This document shows positions 57,317 to 64,000 of a DNA stretch of 64,000 bases, one piece after another (the stretch's first letter is position 1; every line of letters begins with the position of its first letter). The stretch spans positions 86,699 to 150,698 of the forward strand of contig RZYM01000005.1 of the NCBI GenBank assembly GCA_009930305.1. The letters are read 5' to 3'. Below the pieces are notes generated by a model that worked only from the letters and a program-made list of their open reading frames with translations, did not search any database and was not told the origin of the DNA. Origin of the DNA: Bacteroidia bacterium (GTDB lineage Bacteria; Bacteroidota; Bacteroidia; Bacteroidales; Paludibacteraceae). The translations under genes and the position numbers were made by a program.

Positions 57317-57324
57317 CAAAAGTA
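57317..57324 (-). promoter_or_regulatory. -7 promoter box of ssrA
   Basis: TACTTTTG on the minus strand, 12 nt before the mature 5' end, leaving a short precursor leader for RNase P. Confidence 0.65.
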
Positions 57325-57380
57325 CGACAAAAAAAAGTCCCTTACAAATTTGCAAGAGACTTTTTGAATATTTTGATTTC

Positions 57381-58919
57381 TTATTTTGCGACAGCTACAG
57401 ATCTAACTTCGCGTATCACAGTAATTTTTACTTGTCCCGGATATGTCATTTCATCTTGAATTTTCTTTGCAATATCTTCAGATAAACGTTCTGTTTCTTG
57501 ATCGCTAATCTTATCAGCACCTACAATAACACGTAATTCGCGTCCTGCTTGAATGGCGTATGTCTTTTGTACGCCAGGATAACTCATTGCAATAGTCTCC
57601 AGATCGTTAAGACGTTTAATATATGCCTCAACAATTTCTCGTCTTGCTCCGGGTCTCGCTCCTGAAATAGCATCACATGCTTGTACAATCGGAGCAATTA
57701 ATGTTTGCATTTCTACTTCGTCATGATGAGCACCAATTGCATTGCAAATATCTGGTTTTTCTCCACAACGTTGGGCTATCTTCATACCAAGTAATGCGTG
57801 TGGTAATTCAGGATCTTCATCAGCAACTTTACCTATATCGTGTATTAAACCTGCGCGACGTGCTTTTTTAGGATTTAAGCCTAATTCAGATGCCATTACT
57901 GCGCATAAATTAGCAGTTTCGCGTGCATGTTGTAAAAGATTTTGACCATACGAAGAACGATATTTCATTTTACCTATTAAACGGATAAGTTCAGGATGCA
58001 AACCATGTACACCCATGTCAATTGTAGTACGTTTACCTATTTCAACAATTTCTTCTTCAATCTGTTTTGTAACCTTTGCTACTATTTCTTCAATTCTGGC
58101 AGGGTGTATACGTCCGTCTTGAACCAATTGATGTAATGACAGACGTGCTATTTCTCTGCGTACTGGGTCAAATGCAGATAGAACAATTGCTTCAGGAGTA
58201 TCATCTACAACTATTTCAACACCGGTTGCAGCTTCTAATGCTCTAATGTTCCTACCTTCACGTCCAATGATGCGTCCTTTTATTTCGTCAGAATCTATAT
58301 GAAATACAGTAACTGCATTTTCTATTGCTGCTTCACTTGCAACTCTTTGTATTGATTTTATAATTACTTTTTTAGCCTCTTTGTTTGCATTCATGCGGGC
58401 TTCTTCCATAATCTCATTAGTGTAAGCCAGTGCTGCTGTTTGAGCTTCTGCCTTCAATGATTCAATCATGTTATTTTTAGCCTCTTCTGCAGATAAACCT
58501 GCAACAGATTCTAGTTTTTCAATAGCTTGATGATGTAAGCGGTCTAATTCTTGATCTTTCTTTTCAGCTATTTCTAACTGCCCTTCATAGGTGGTTTTAA
58601 GATGTTCTATTTCAGATTCTTTTTTTATGATACTTTCTTCTTGTGACAATAATTGTTTTTCTTTTTGTACCAATCTTGCCTCAGTAGATTGTAGCTTCGA
58701 ATTTCGTGAACTTGCTTGTTTCTCGTATTCGTTTTTAAGTTGTAGATACTTCTCTTTTACTTCGAGTAATTTAGCCTTTTTAATTGCTTCACCTTCTGCT
58801 TTTGCTGTTTGTATGATGCTTTTAGATCGTAAGTTCTGTATAATGAACACGAGTCCAATCGCAATGCCGCCACCAATCACGAACGCTGCGATGATTAAAA
58901 TTATGTCTAATAGTTCCAT
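57381..58919 (-). CDS. rny: Ribonuclease Y
   Basis: 512 residues from ATG 58919 ([21 protein letters not shown]), where the membrane anchor begins; the frame upstream to 58994 is non-conserved. After the anchor comes a coiled coil to about residue 190 ([19 protein letters not shown] onward), then a KH domain ([19 protein letters not shown]) and an HD domain ([23 protein letters not shown]). It is an endoribonuclease that initiates mRNA decay at the membrane. It follows zapA with 116 nt between, containing a hairpin and no promoter box, so it is probably in the same transcript. Confidence 0.96.
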   Translation of the reverse strand: MELLDIILIIAAFVIGGGIAIGLVFIIQNLRSKSIIQTAKAEGEAIKKAKLLEVKEKYLQLKNEYEKQASSRNSKLQSTEARLVQKEKQLLSQEESIIKKESEIEHLKTTYEGQLEIAEKKDQELDRLHHQAIEKLESVAGLSAEEAKNNMIESLKAEAQTAALAYTNEIMEEARMNANKEAKKVIIKSIQRVASEAAIENAVTVFHIDSDEIKGRIIGREGRNIRALEAATGVEIVVDDTPEAIVLSAFDPVRREIARLSLHQLVQDGRIHPARIEEIVAKVTKQIEEEIVEIGKRTTIDMGVHGLHPELIRLIGKMKYRSSYGQNLLQHARETANLCAVMASELGLNPKKARRAGLIHDIGKVADEDPELPHALLGMKIAQRCGEKPDICNAIGAHHDEVEMQTLIAPIVQACDAISGARPGARREIVEAYIKRLNDLETIAMSYPGVQKTYAIQAGRELRVIVGADKISDQETERLSEDIAKKIQDEMTYPGQVKITVIREVRSVAVAK

Positions 58920-58951
58920 TTTATTTTGTATTATATGATTAATTAATAAAA

Positions 58952-58996
58952 AAATGCAATAACTGCCCGCATTTAGCGGAATCAGGAATTGCATTT
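58952..58996 (-). promoter_or_regulatory. Nested hairpin between zapA and rny
   Basis: Outer stem AAATGCAAT/ATTGCATTT (9 bp, perfect) encloses an inner CCGC/GCGG hairpin. It lies 32 nt upstream of the rny start and could control rny translation or mRNA processing; RNase Y autoregulation would be plausible but is not shown. Confidence 0.35.
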
Positions 58997-59035
58997 AACT
59001 TTATTATTAAAGATATATTCAGTAGGAATAGTGTT

Positions 59036-59344
59036 TTACACTGTTTCTGACAAGCATTTTAAAATCTTATCGTTCATTTTTTCGATAGAAATCTTAGCCA
59101 TATTATTGGTCTGCTCATTCTTTAATTTTTCCAATTCAAGAGCATAATCTAAAGCAACGAGCGAAGTTAAAAATACTTTATCGTTAGCTACCGGTGCATA
59201 TTTCTCTTGATATTGCAGAATTTTTAACTGTAATTGTTTTGCTGCTGCTCGATATATGGCTTCTTCACTTCGTTCAATAATCGTAGAAAATTTGCGATCA
59301 TTTATTGCTAGCGTAATTTCAAATGGTTTTTGAAGCTGGTTCAT
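59036..59344 (-). CDS. zapA: Cell division protein ZapA
   Basis: 102 residues. Small FtsZ-binding protein that cross-links protofilaments at the Z-ring. The N-terminal beta/alpha part (FEITLAINDRKFSTIIERSEEAIYRAAAKQL) and the C-terminal coiled coil (VALDYALELEKLKNEQ onward) match the family. The gene overlaps the end of the coiled-coil gene by 26 nt and precedes rny, the usual Bacteroidota order. Confidence 0.88.
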   Translation of the reverse strand: MNQLQKPFEITLAINDRKFSTIIERSEEAIYRAAAKQLQLKILQYQEKYAPVANDKVFLTSLVALDYALELEKLKNEQTNNMAKISIEKMNDKILKCLSETV

Positions 59345-59639
59345 CTTGCTCGAGTTGTGCGATACAATTATTTATCTCTTCAATGATTTCTGACAGTTCC
59401 TTTTGTGCTTCTTTTACATCTCCTTTATTTAAACAGATGTTTGCTTTGGCTATTTTTAGACTGTCATACTTCTTTTGCAATTCCACGATTTGTGCATGTG
59501 ACCGGAGTATCTCGTTTCTTGCATTGTTGTTTTCTTCATTTAGTCGTGCAATCTGTTTTTTTTGATTCTCCGACAAGGTGATTAAAGCATCAATGTTTTT
59601 TTCTAGTTCATCTAATGAATTTGAATACACTTCGACCAT
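59319..59639 (-). CDS. Coiled-coil protein preceding zapA, ZapB-like
   Basis: 106 residues from ATG 59639 (MVEVYSNSLDELEKNIDAL); a further ATG two codons upstream is possible. Almost the whole chain is a heptad-type coiled coil (LSENQKKQIARLNEEN, IVELQKKYDSLKIAKAN, AQKELSEIIEEINNCIAQLEQ). Its position next to zapA and its form suggest a ZapB-like partner at the division site, but sequence homology to E. coli ZapB cannot be shown by eye. Confidence 0.75.
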   Translation of the reverse strand: MVEVYSNSLDELEKNIDALITLSENQKKQIARLNEENNNARNEILRSHAQIVELQKKYDSLKIAKANICLNKGDVKEAQKELSEIIEEINNCIAQLEQDEPASKTI

Positions 59640-59655
59640 ATACATAAAATCTTTA

Positions 59656-59663
59656 CAAAAGTA
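59656..59663 (-). promoter_or_regulatory. -7 promoter box of the coiled-coil/zapA/rny operon
   Basis: TACTTTTG on the minus strand, 16 nt before the ATG at 59639. Confidence 0.6.
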
Positions 59664-59725
59664 GCAATAATGGATGAGAAAAAAAAATGACAGGCAAAAA
59701 AAACGCCGATTTATATAAAAAAAAC

Positions 59726-59752
59726 AAAAGCCACTTAAAATAAGCGGCTTTT
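59726..59752 (-). terminator. Terminator of rplS
   Basis: AAAAGCC and GGCTTTT pair, with an inner CTTA/TAAG stem, followed on the minus strand by GTTTTTTTTATA; 19 nt past the rplS stop. Confidence 0.88.
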
Positions 59753-59771
59753 ATATACTTGACTGATAAAA

Positions 59772-60125
59772 TTAAATACCTTTTTCTTTGATACGTGCTT
59801 TTTTGCCCGTTAAATCGCGTAAGTAATATAATTTAGCACGACGAACTTTACCAATTTTATTTACTTCCAATTTTTCTATGAATGGAGAATCCAATGGGAA
59901 TATACGTTCTACTCCAATACCTTCTGATATTTTACGAACAGTGAAACGTTTTTTGTCACCATGACCTGCGATTTTAATAACAACGCCACGATATTGCTGA
60001 ATACGTTCCTTGCTACCTTCAACAATTTTGTATGAAATTGTTACAGTGTCTCCACTCTTAAATGAGGGAAGCGTTTTTTCTTTGCCCGTCGCTAACGACT
60101 CTTCGGCGATTTTGATTAAATCCAT
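59772..60125 (-). CDS. rplS: 50S ribosomal protein L19
   Basis: 117 residues from ATG 60125 ([20 protein letters not shown]), the family start; the open frame to 60161 runs into the structured leader. Conserved blocks are [77 protein letters not shown] and the Lys-rich end. L19 sits at the 30S-50S interface. Single gene with its own promoter, leader hairpin and terminator. Confidence 0.97.
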   Translation of the reverse strand: MDLIKIAEESLATGKEKTLPSFKSGDTVTISYKIVEGSKERIQQYRGVVIKIAGHGDKKRFTVRKISEGIGVERIFPLDSPFIEKLEVNKIGKVRRAKLYYLRDLTGKKARIKEKGI

Positions 60126-60156
60126 TTTAAATTTTGTTTTTGGGTTTGACTTGCTG

Positions 60157-60195
60157 CGCAATATACCGGATTCCTCTGCTCCGACAGAGATTGCG
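60157..60195 (-). promoter_or_regulatory. Structured leader of rplS, candidate autoregulatory element
   Basis: On the minus strand CGCAAT and ATTGCG form an outer stem enclosing a CTCTG/CAGAG hairpin and an unpaired GAATCCGGTAT side. It lies within the 83-nt leader, 31 nt before the start. Ribosomal-protein operons often carry leaders bound by their own product; that use here is inferred. Confidence 0.45.
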
Positions 60196-60208
60196 TCAAA
60201 AACGGATG

Positions 60209-60216
60209 CAAAGTTA
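60209..60216 (-). promoter_or_regulatory. -7 promoter box of rplS
   Basis: TAACTTTG on the minus strand, 83 nt before the rplS ATG. It overlaps nothing coding, but lies only 7 bp from the alkaline phosphatase stop. Confidence 0.65.
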
Positions 60217-60222
60217 ATGAAA

Positions 60223-61248
60223 TTATTTTGAAATATGCATTAAATCCAGTATTTTATTTTTAAATTCTGAATTTTCTTGTATTTTTGAGAAATTTCCAGC
60301 TCCAGTACCATAGCTATATATCGGAACCATTACTCCGGTGTGCTTTCCTGTTGAGAAGTGATACTCTTTTTCGTTACCTAATAAGCTTACTCCACCTGTT
60401 TCGTGGTCTGCAGTTACAATAATCAATGTCCCAGGGTTTTTATCTGCAAAGTCCATACAGGTACCAAGTACCGCATTGATATCTTGAACCTCAGTCTTTA
60501 AGTGTTGTGCATTGTTTGCGTGGCATGCCCAATCTATTTGAGAGGCTTCAATCATTAAGAAAAAGCCTTTTTTATTTTGTGATAAAACTCTCAGTGCTTG
60601 TTGTACTGCTTGTGGTATTGTATCTTTGCGTTGTTCGGCAACAGGCATATCTTCTTTGGCAAGTAAACATATAGTTTTGCCGGCTTTTTTTACTGATTTT
60701 AAATCATCAAGATTGTTGCATATTTCGTATCCTAGGTTTTTTAACGAATCTGTGCTAACAAATTTTGCTCCACCTCCAACAATTAAATCGATGTTTGATT
60801 TATATAAATCGGACACGATGGCACTATCCATGCTTCTATTAGGTTGATGTGCATAAAAAGCGGCCGGTGTAGCATGATTTATTCTGCAACTTACAACGAT
60901 ACCTGTCGAAAAATTATTTTCTTTTAATATAGTAAGAATGGATTTTACCGGAATTGAGTCTTGCGATAAACCTAGCATACCATTATTTGTTTTGATACCG
61001 CAAGCTATTGCAGTTCCTCCTGCAGCAGAATCTGTGACAGGACTATTAGCAGAGTATGTTTTTGATAAACCTATTGCTTGAGCTCTTTCAAAATTATTAG
61101 GACTATCTAAAGTGCAGATCTGATTTAATCCCATTCCATCTCCAATTATGACGATAACGTTTTTAGGATTATTGACGGCCATAATAGGCATTATTAACAT
61201 AATAGCAGCTAAAAGAAAATTGTATCTTTTCATTGTTTTTGATTTCAT
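60223..61248 (-). CDS. Secreted alkaline phosphatase
   Basis: 341 residues with a signal peptide (to about MPIMAV). [13 protein letters not shown] holds the first metal-ligand Asp37; [15 protein letters not shown] holds nucleophile Ser74; [28 protein letters not shown] and [11 protein letters not shown] supply further ligands, and [17 protein letters not shown] the final His. All metal sites look complete, so it should hydrolyse phosphomonoesters in the periplasm. It is shorter than E. coli PhoA (471) and lacks some peripheral insertions. The start overlaps the MerR stop as ATGA, which supports ATG 61248 over the one five codons later. Confidence 0.93.
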   Translation of the reverse strand: MKSKTMKRYNFLLAAIMLIMPIMAVNNPKNVIVIIGDGMGLNQICTLDSPNNFERAQAIGLSKTYSANSPVTDSAAGGTAIACGIKTNNGMLGLSQDSIPVKSILTILKENNFSTGIVVSCRINHATPAAFYAHQPNRSMDSAIVSDLYKSNIDLIVGGGAKFVSTDSLKNLGYEICNNLDDLKSVKKAGKTICLLAKEDMPVAEQRKDTIPQAVQQALRVLSQNKKGFFLMIEASQIDWACHANNAQHLKTEVQDINAVLGTCMDFADKNPGTLIIVTADHETGGVSLLGNEKEYHFSTGKHTGVMVPIYSYGTGAGNFSKIQENSEFKNKILDLMHISK

Positions 61249-61586
61249 TCTTCTAAATATTTTATTTCATTTTTGATAGCAAACAATCTTGCTTTTATGG
61301 CATTTAATCTATCTATTACACTAGTTGTGTTAACGTTCTTGGCATTGTTCTTTTGTAACTGCTTTTTTGCGCCTTCAATAGTCATTCGCCTTTCTTTTAG
61401 CAAATACTTAATCATTCGAATATTTTGAATATCCTTTTGAGTGTAATGTCTTGTGCCTCTGTCATTTGTTTTGGGCTTGATAATTGAAAAATTTTTCTCC
61501 CAATATCTTAATAATGATGGTGTTACGTCAAACTCTTCCGCAACCTCGCTTATTGAATAATATAGTTTTCCTTCTTTTAGCATCAA
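61245..61586 (-). CDS. MerR-family transcriptional regulator
   Basis: 113 residues. YSISEVAEEFDVTPSLLRYWEKNFSIIKPKTNDRGTRHYTQKDIQNIRMI is a standard MerR winged helix-turn-helix with the RYWE and R-Y-T signatures, and a coiled-coil dimerisation helix follows (IDRLNAIKARLFAIKNEIKYL). No effector-binding domain or Cys ligands are present. Similar short MerR proteins are common in Bacteroidota beside an M23 peptidase. The start codon overlaps the M23 stop, and the stop overlaps the phosphatase start, so three genes are translationally coupled. Confidence 0.9.
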   Translation of the reverse strand: MMLKEGKLYYSISEVAEEFDVTPSLLRYWEKNFSIIKPKTNDRGTRHYTQKDIQNIRMIKYLLKERRMTIEGAKKQLQKNNAKNVNTTSVIDRLNAIKARLFAIKNEIKYLEE

Positions 61587-62572
61587 TCAAACATTTTAGC
61601 ATTATTTGCAGAAATACGTACCATTTCATCGTATTCTGTTGGTGACAAATCCAAGAAATAATAGTTTTGTGGATTTTGTGCCTTACCTTTAAATCTAACT
61701 TCGTAATGAAGGTGAGGACCTGTTGATTTTCCGGTACTTCCAACATATGCGATTACATCTCCTCGTACTACTTTTATACCTTTACGAATTGATTTTTGAA
61801 ATTTACTTATATGTGCATATACTGTTGAATAACCATACCCGTGGTCAATAACAATACAATTACCATATCCTTGTTTCCAGCCTACAGAAACAACTGTACC
61901 ATTACCGGTCGCGTATATTTCTGTGCCTGTTGGTGCAGCAAAGTCCATTCCTTCGTGGAATCTTAGAGTCTTGTATATTGGGTCTATACGTATGCCATAA
62001 CCGGATGCTGTACGTTTTAAATCTTTGTTTAAAACAGGTTGTATTGCGGGTACATGCAGTAATTTATCTTCACTTTGTTTGGCTAAACTAATTAATTCGT
62101 CAAACGAATTTGATTGAACATAAAGCATACGATTAAGAATATCCATTTTCATTGATGATTCTTTTACAATCGATTCTGTGCGCATGTCATCCCATTGTCT
62201 GTAACGAACTGTTGCATCGTAATTTCCGGTACGAAGAGCAGTAGGAATTGAATCAGCCTCTAACATTACTCTGTAAAAATTATCATCTCTTTCTTGGATA
62301 ATATCTAAAATCTCTATAGCATCGTCAAGTTGATGTGATAATAATTCATATTGAGTTCCAATACGTTCATTTTCAGCAGCTAAAGTTTTTTCGTTAGGCG
62401 ATTGGATTGTAAAAATAAATAATAAAAAGAATGCAGCTCCAAATATAAGTCCTAAACTTAAAACGCTGATAGCCCTTTTAAAATGATACTTCCAAGTGTG
62501 TTCAACACGTTCATACTTGAGGGTACGTTTGTTAAATTGGTAGTGGGTATTATCTGATTTCAATAAGGCCAT
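61583..62572 (-). CDS. M23-family peptidoglycan endopeptidase, membrane-anchored
   Basis: 329 residues from ATG 62572 (MALLKSDNTHYQFNKRTLKYERVEHTWKY); an in-frame start at 62593 lies inside the promoter. One membrane helix near 38-58 (AISVLSLGLIFGAAFFLLFIF) is followed by a coiled-coil periplasmic stalk (LAAENERIGTQYELLSHQLDDAIEIL). The LytM domain has FHEGMDFAAPTGTEIYATGNGTV and GPHLHYEVRF, with all Zn ligands (HxxxD and HxH), so it is likely active on peptide cross-links. Length and layout match other Bacteroidota envelope M23 proteins. First gene of the M23/MerR/phosphatase operon. Confidence 0.94.
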   Translation of the reverse strand: MALLKSDNTHYQFNKRTLKYERVEHTWKYHFKRAISVLSLGLIFGAAFFLLFIFTIQSPNEKTLAAENERIGTQYELLSHQLDDAIEILDIIQERDDNFYRVMLEADSIPTALRTGNYDATVRYRQWDDMRTESIVKESSMKMDILNRMLYVQSNSFDELISLAKQSEDKLLHVPAIQPVLNKDLKRTASGYGIRIDPIYKTLRFHEGMDFAAPTGTEIYATGNGTVVSVGWKQGYGNCIVIDHGYGYSTVYAHISKFQKSIRKGIKVVRGDVIAYVGSTGKSTGPHLHYEVRFKGKAQNPQNYYFLDLSPTEYDEMVRISANNAKMFD

Positions 62573-62590
62573 TATGTTATTTTTGAGTCG

Positions 62591-62598
62591 CAAATTTA
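62591..62598 (-). promoter_or_regulatory. -7 promoter box of the M23/MerR/phosphatase operon
   Basis: TAAATTTG on the minus strand, 18 nt before the ATG at 62572. Confidence 0.55.
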
Positions 62599-62721
62599 CA
62601 ATTAAATCTCAAAAATCAATAAATCATTAATGAAGTTTTATTTCATATAAATAAAATGTGTCAGTATGTTAATTTATATATAATGTTATCCGTTGTCGGA
62701 ATAAAATTAGTGCATATTTAA

Positions 62722-63108
62722 CCTGCCCAATGGATTTGGAATGATGGTAATCAGTATCGTTAGTTTTACACTTATTACGACTTAAACCATTTGGTGAGTG
62801 CCAGTAGCAACGATGGTGATAATTCTTACATATTCGGAATTAAGTACGACAAGATGAGTAATCATCTTTCCAAAGTTCAAACAACTTTTGACTAGCGTGT
62901 TGCTCATACGGTTGATTTAACTTACCTTTATGGCGGCAAACAACTGAATTCACTGATGCAAATAGGCGAAACACACTATACATACGATAAGGCTAGAACA
63001 AATATATATTATGTTTTTGGTCGAAGTGACGGCAATGTATATATTTATACTTCGAGCGGCGTACAGGCCGTAATTCCAATGAAACAGCTTATAACTCCAA
63101 AAAAGTAG
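62722..63108 (+). pseudogene. Rhs/YD-repeat protein remnant with a toxin-like C-terminal tail
   Basis: One frame runs through 129 codons to TAG at 63106-63108 but is broken by TAG at 62761-62763 and at 62893-62895. It reads AQWIWNDGNQYR, stop, FYTYYDLNHLVSASSNDGDN, SYIFGIKYDKMSN, then stop and LYGGKQLNSLMQIGETHY, the YD-repeat style of Bacteroidota RHS wall-associated proteins. At the first TAG the second copy at 63610 has CAG (Gln), showing mutation. No start codon or upstream part remains. The tail after residue 95 (YYVFGRSDGNVYIYTSSGVQ) is not Rhs core and may be the end of a toxin domain. A small immunity-like gene follows after 6 nt. Confidence 0.75.
62758..62913 (+). repeat. Rhs core direct repeat, copy 1
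   Basis: 156 bp that match 63610-63764 at most positions, beginning CGTTAGTTTTACACTTATTA and ending at ACGGTT. Such pairs arise when Rhs toxin tips are displaced behind duplicated core ends. Confidence 0.85.
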
Positions 63109-63114
63109 AATTAT

Positions 63115-63585
63115 ATGAAAAGAATAGTTAGTGTTATTGTCGTTCTTTTTGTGTTATTTCAACTCAAAGGACAAGAAATTAATCAGTTAGATAAAATTAT
63201 AATTTCAAGCATTAAATCATATATTATTGACGACAAAGATTTCGTTAGACAACAGGATACAAGTCGTTATTATATTTGTATGGATGGTTTGCCTGCTGAT
63301 TTCCCTTGTGATAGTGTTCAAAATGCGACCTTTTTTAGTTTGAAAAATTTAGAGGGTTTACCAAATTCTTTCAAGCACCAATTAAAGACAGGAATAAAAA
63401 CTCTTTTTGTTGGTTTAAAAATATCAAACAATCAAATAATTATCACTGTTTCTGGGCGAGTAGTCAGACGATTAAAGAAAAACGACACAAGCATAGGGAT
63501 ATGTGATTAGGAGATTTTTACTTATGGATATTCCTGCGAAAAACAGAAATGGGAATTAAAAGAAACCAAATATGGAGGAGTTTAA
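63115..63585 (+). pseudogene. Secreted immunity-like small protein interrupted by TAG
   Basis: Open for 131 codons from ATG 63115, with a signal-like N-terminus MKRIVSVIVVLFVLFQLKGQ. The frame stops at TAG 63508-63510 but continues to TAA at 63583-63585 reading EIFTYGYSCEKQKWELKETK. From memory, similar Bacteroidota proteins read D-W-G-(I/V)-F-T-Y at this point, so the TAG probably replaces a TGG Trp codon. The product would be 156 residues if intact. It directly follows an Rhs-type tail, the usual place of an immunity protein, so I infer an eroded immunity gene. The truncated 131-residue form may still be made. Confidence 0.6.
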
Positions 63586-63609
63586 GAAACAGTCCGCATT
63601 GACGTGCGC

Positions 63610-63764
63610 CGTCAGTTTTACACTTATTACGACTTAAATCGTTTGTTGAGTGCTAGTGGCAATGATGGTGATAATTCTTACATATTCGGCATAAGTACGA
63701 CAAAATGAGTAATCCGCTTCGCAAATTTCAAACAACTTTTGACGGTCGTGTTGCTCAAACGGTT
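63610..63764 (+). repeat. Rhs core direct repeat, copy 2
   Basis: 155 bp corresponding to 62758-62913, with scattered substitutions and one single-base deletion. Confidence 0.85.
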
Positions 63765-63859
63765 TTACCGGAAATACTTTTTTCAATGAAAAAGGTACTA
63801 TGAAGAGCATAAAATACAGTGATTTTATAAGAATGGTTAATCAGGAGAAAATAAAATGA
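63610..63859 (+). pseudogene. Second Rhs remnant with a different tail
   Basis: Begins with RRQFYTYYDLNRLLSASGNDGDN in one frame, then loses one base at about 63691 relative to copy 1 and shifts frame. A further frame change near 63756 leads into GFTGNTFFNEKGTMKSIKYS and DFIRMVNQEKIK, ending at TGA 63857-63859, unrelated to the tail of the first remnant. The stop overlaps the next start as ATGA. Two core fragments with different tips, each followed by a small gene, fit a displaced-tip polymorphic toxin array. Confidence 0.65.
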
Positions 63860-64000
63860 AAAACAAAATTATCATAATATTTTGCACATTAATGTCTTTG
63901 ATGTGTTTTAGTTGCAGTTCTCAATTAAGCTTACAAAAAAGAACGGATAAGCTAATTAAAAAGTCCTACATAAATTCTGATACCATTTATCTGTATTCTG
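63856..64000 (+). CDS. Lipoprotein, cut by the right edge; possible immunity protein
   Basis: Starts MKNKIIIIFCTLMSLMCFSC, a signal peptide with lipobox MCFSC giving a lipidated Cys, then SSQLSLQKRTDKLIKKSYIN. 48 codons are visible with no stop. The start overlaps the stop of the second Rhs remnant, the position of an immunity gene in Rhs cassettes. The family is not recognisable from this much sequence. Confidence 0.6.
   Translation, partial: MKNKIIIIFCTLMSLMCFSCSSQLSLQKRTDKLIKKSYINSDTIYLYS

Noticed and set aside
58920..59035. 6S RNA next to zapA, by analogy with other phyla
   Set aside because: The gap is only 116 nt, has no long closed-helix bubble structure and no promoter box; only a nested hairpin is present.
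62636..62656. Hairpin TTTTATTT/AAATAAAA as a terminator
   Set aside because: The stem is entirely A-T and no gene ends nearby on the plus strand; it is expected by chance in DNA this AT-rich.
62722..63585. Three in-frame TAG codons, considered as amber recoding (TAG read as an amino acid)
   Set aside because: Other genes in the window end with TAG (for example the rhomboid and MFS genes), and the Rhs copies also carry frameshifts and lack a start, so ordinary decay explains the stops.

Overview
The window looks like chromosomal DNA from a low-GC member of the Bacteroidota, most probably order Bacteroidales. The sequence evidence is: 24 copies of the Bacteroidota -7 promoter box (TAnnTTTG) placed just upstream of genes; an almost complete lack of Shine-Dalgarno sequences; an alpha-amylase ending in a type IX secretion-like sorting domain; a tmRNA tag GENNYALAA; a succinate/propionate-type methylmalonyl-CoA mutase pair; and lineage-typical families such as S46 peptidase-like and DUF6175 proteins. 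I see no prophage, transposase or CRISPR array. Most of the window is ordinary core genome; the right end is an eroded Rhs/polymorphic-toxin cassette.

Layout. 0-4 kb: an AAA ATPase cut by the left edge, rho, and a DUF2156-GNAT fusion. 4-14.9 kb: a secreted GH13 amylase; an S46-like gene with pdxB and truA; a divergent Uup-type ABC-F gene with a secreted phosphodiesterase-like lipoprotein; and a TtcA-like/SufT-like pair. 15-19 kb: mutA-mutB, closed by a strong terminator. 19-24.4 kb: six small secreted or outer-membrane proteins of unknown function on the minus strand. 24.9-31.5 kb: a TetR regulator, a TolC/MFP/RND efflux operon and a PII-like small protein. 31.7-41 kb: one 3096-residue secreted protein built as two parallel halves, each a jelly-roll-like domain plus 15 cadherin-like sandwich repeats. 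41-48.4 kb: fabD, tRNA-Gln, gapA, a 41-residue lipoprotein, rarA, and carB behind a possible attenuator. 48.4-56.9 kb: two secreted glycan-binding-like proteins, an HPr-kinase-like/S26 peptidase pair, a sugar MFS transporter with ROK kinase, a LysM glucosaminidase with rhomboid protease, and a Wzz-like protein. 56.9-62.6 kb, minus strand: tmRNA, rny, zapA and a coiled-coil partner, rplS, alkaline phosphatase, a MerR regulator and an M23 peptidase. 62.7-64 kb: Rhs fragments, an interrupted immunity-like gene, and a lipoprotein cut by the right edge.

How parts fit together. The amylase, the two secreted carbohydrate-binding-like proteins, the sugar importer and the sugar kinase would suit growth on starch-like glucans, although they are scattered and not a Sus-type locus. 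The efflux genes form one operon with their probable regulator upstream. The best candidates for undescribed biology are the all-secreted operon at 19-24.4 kb, the two-halved giant repeat protein, the S46 homologue that has lost its catalytic His and Ser, the kinase/signal-peptidase pair, and the carB leader.
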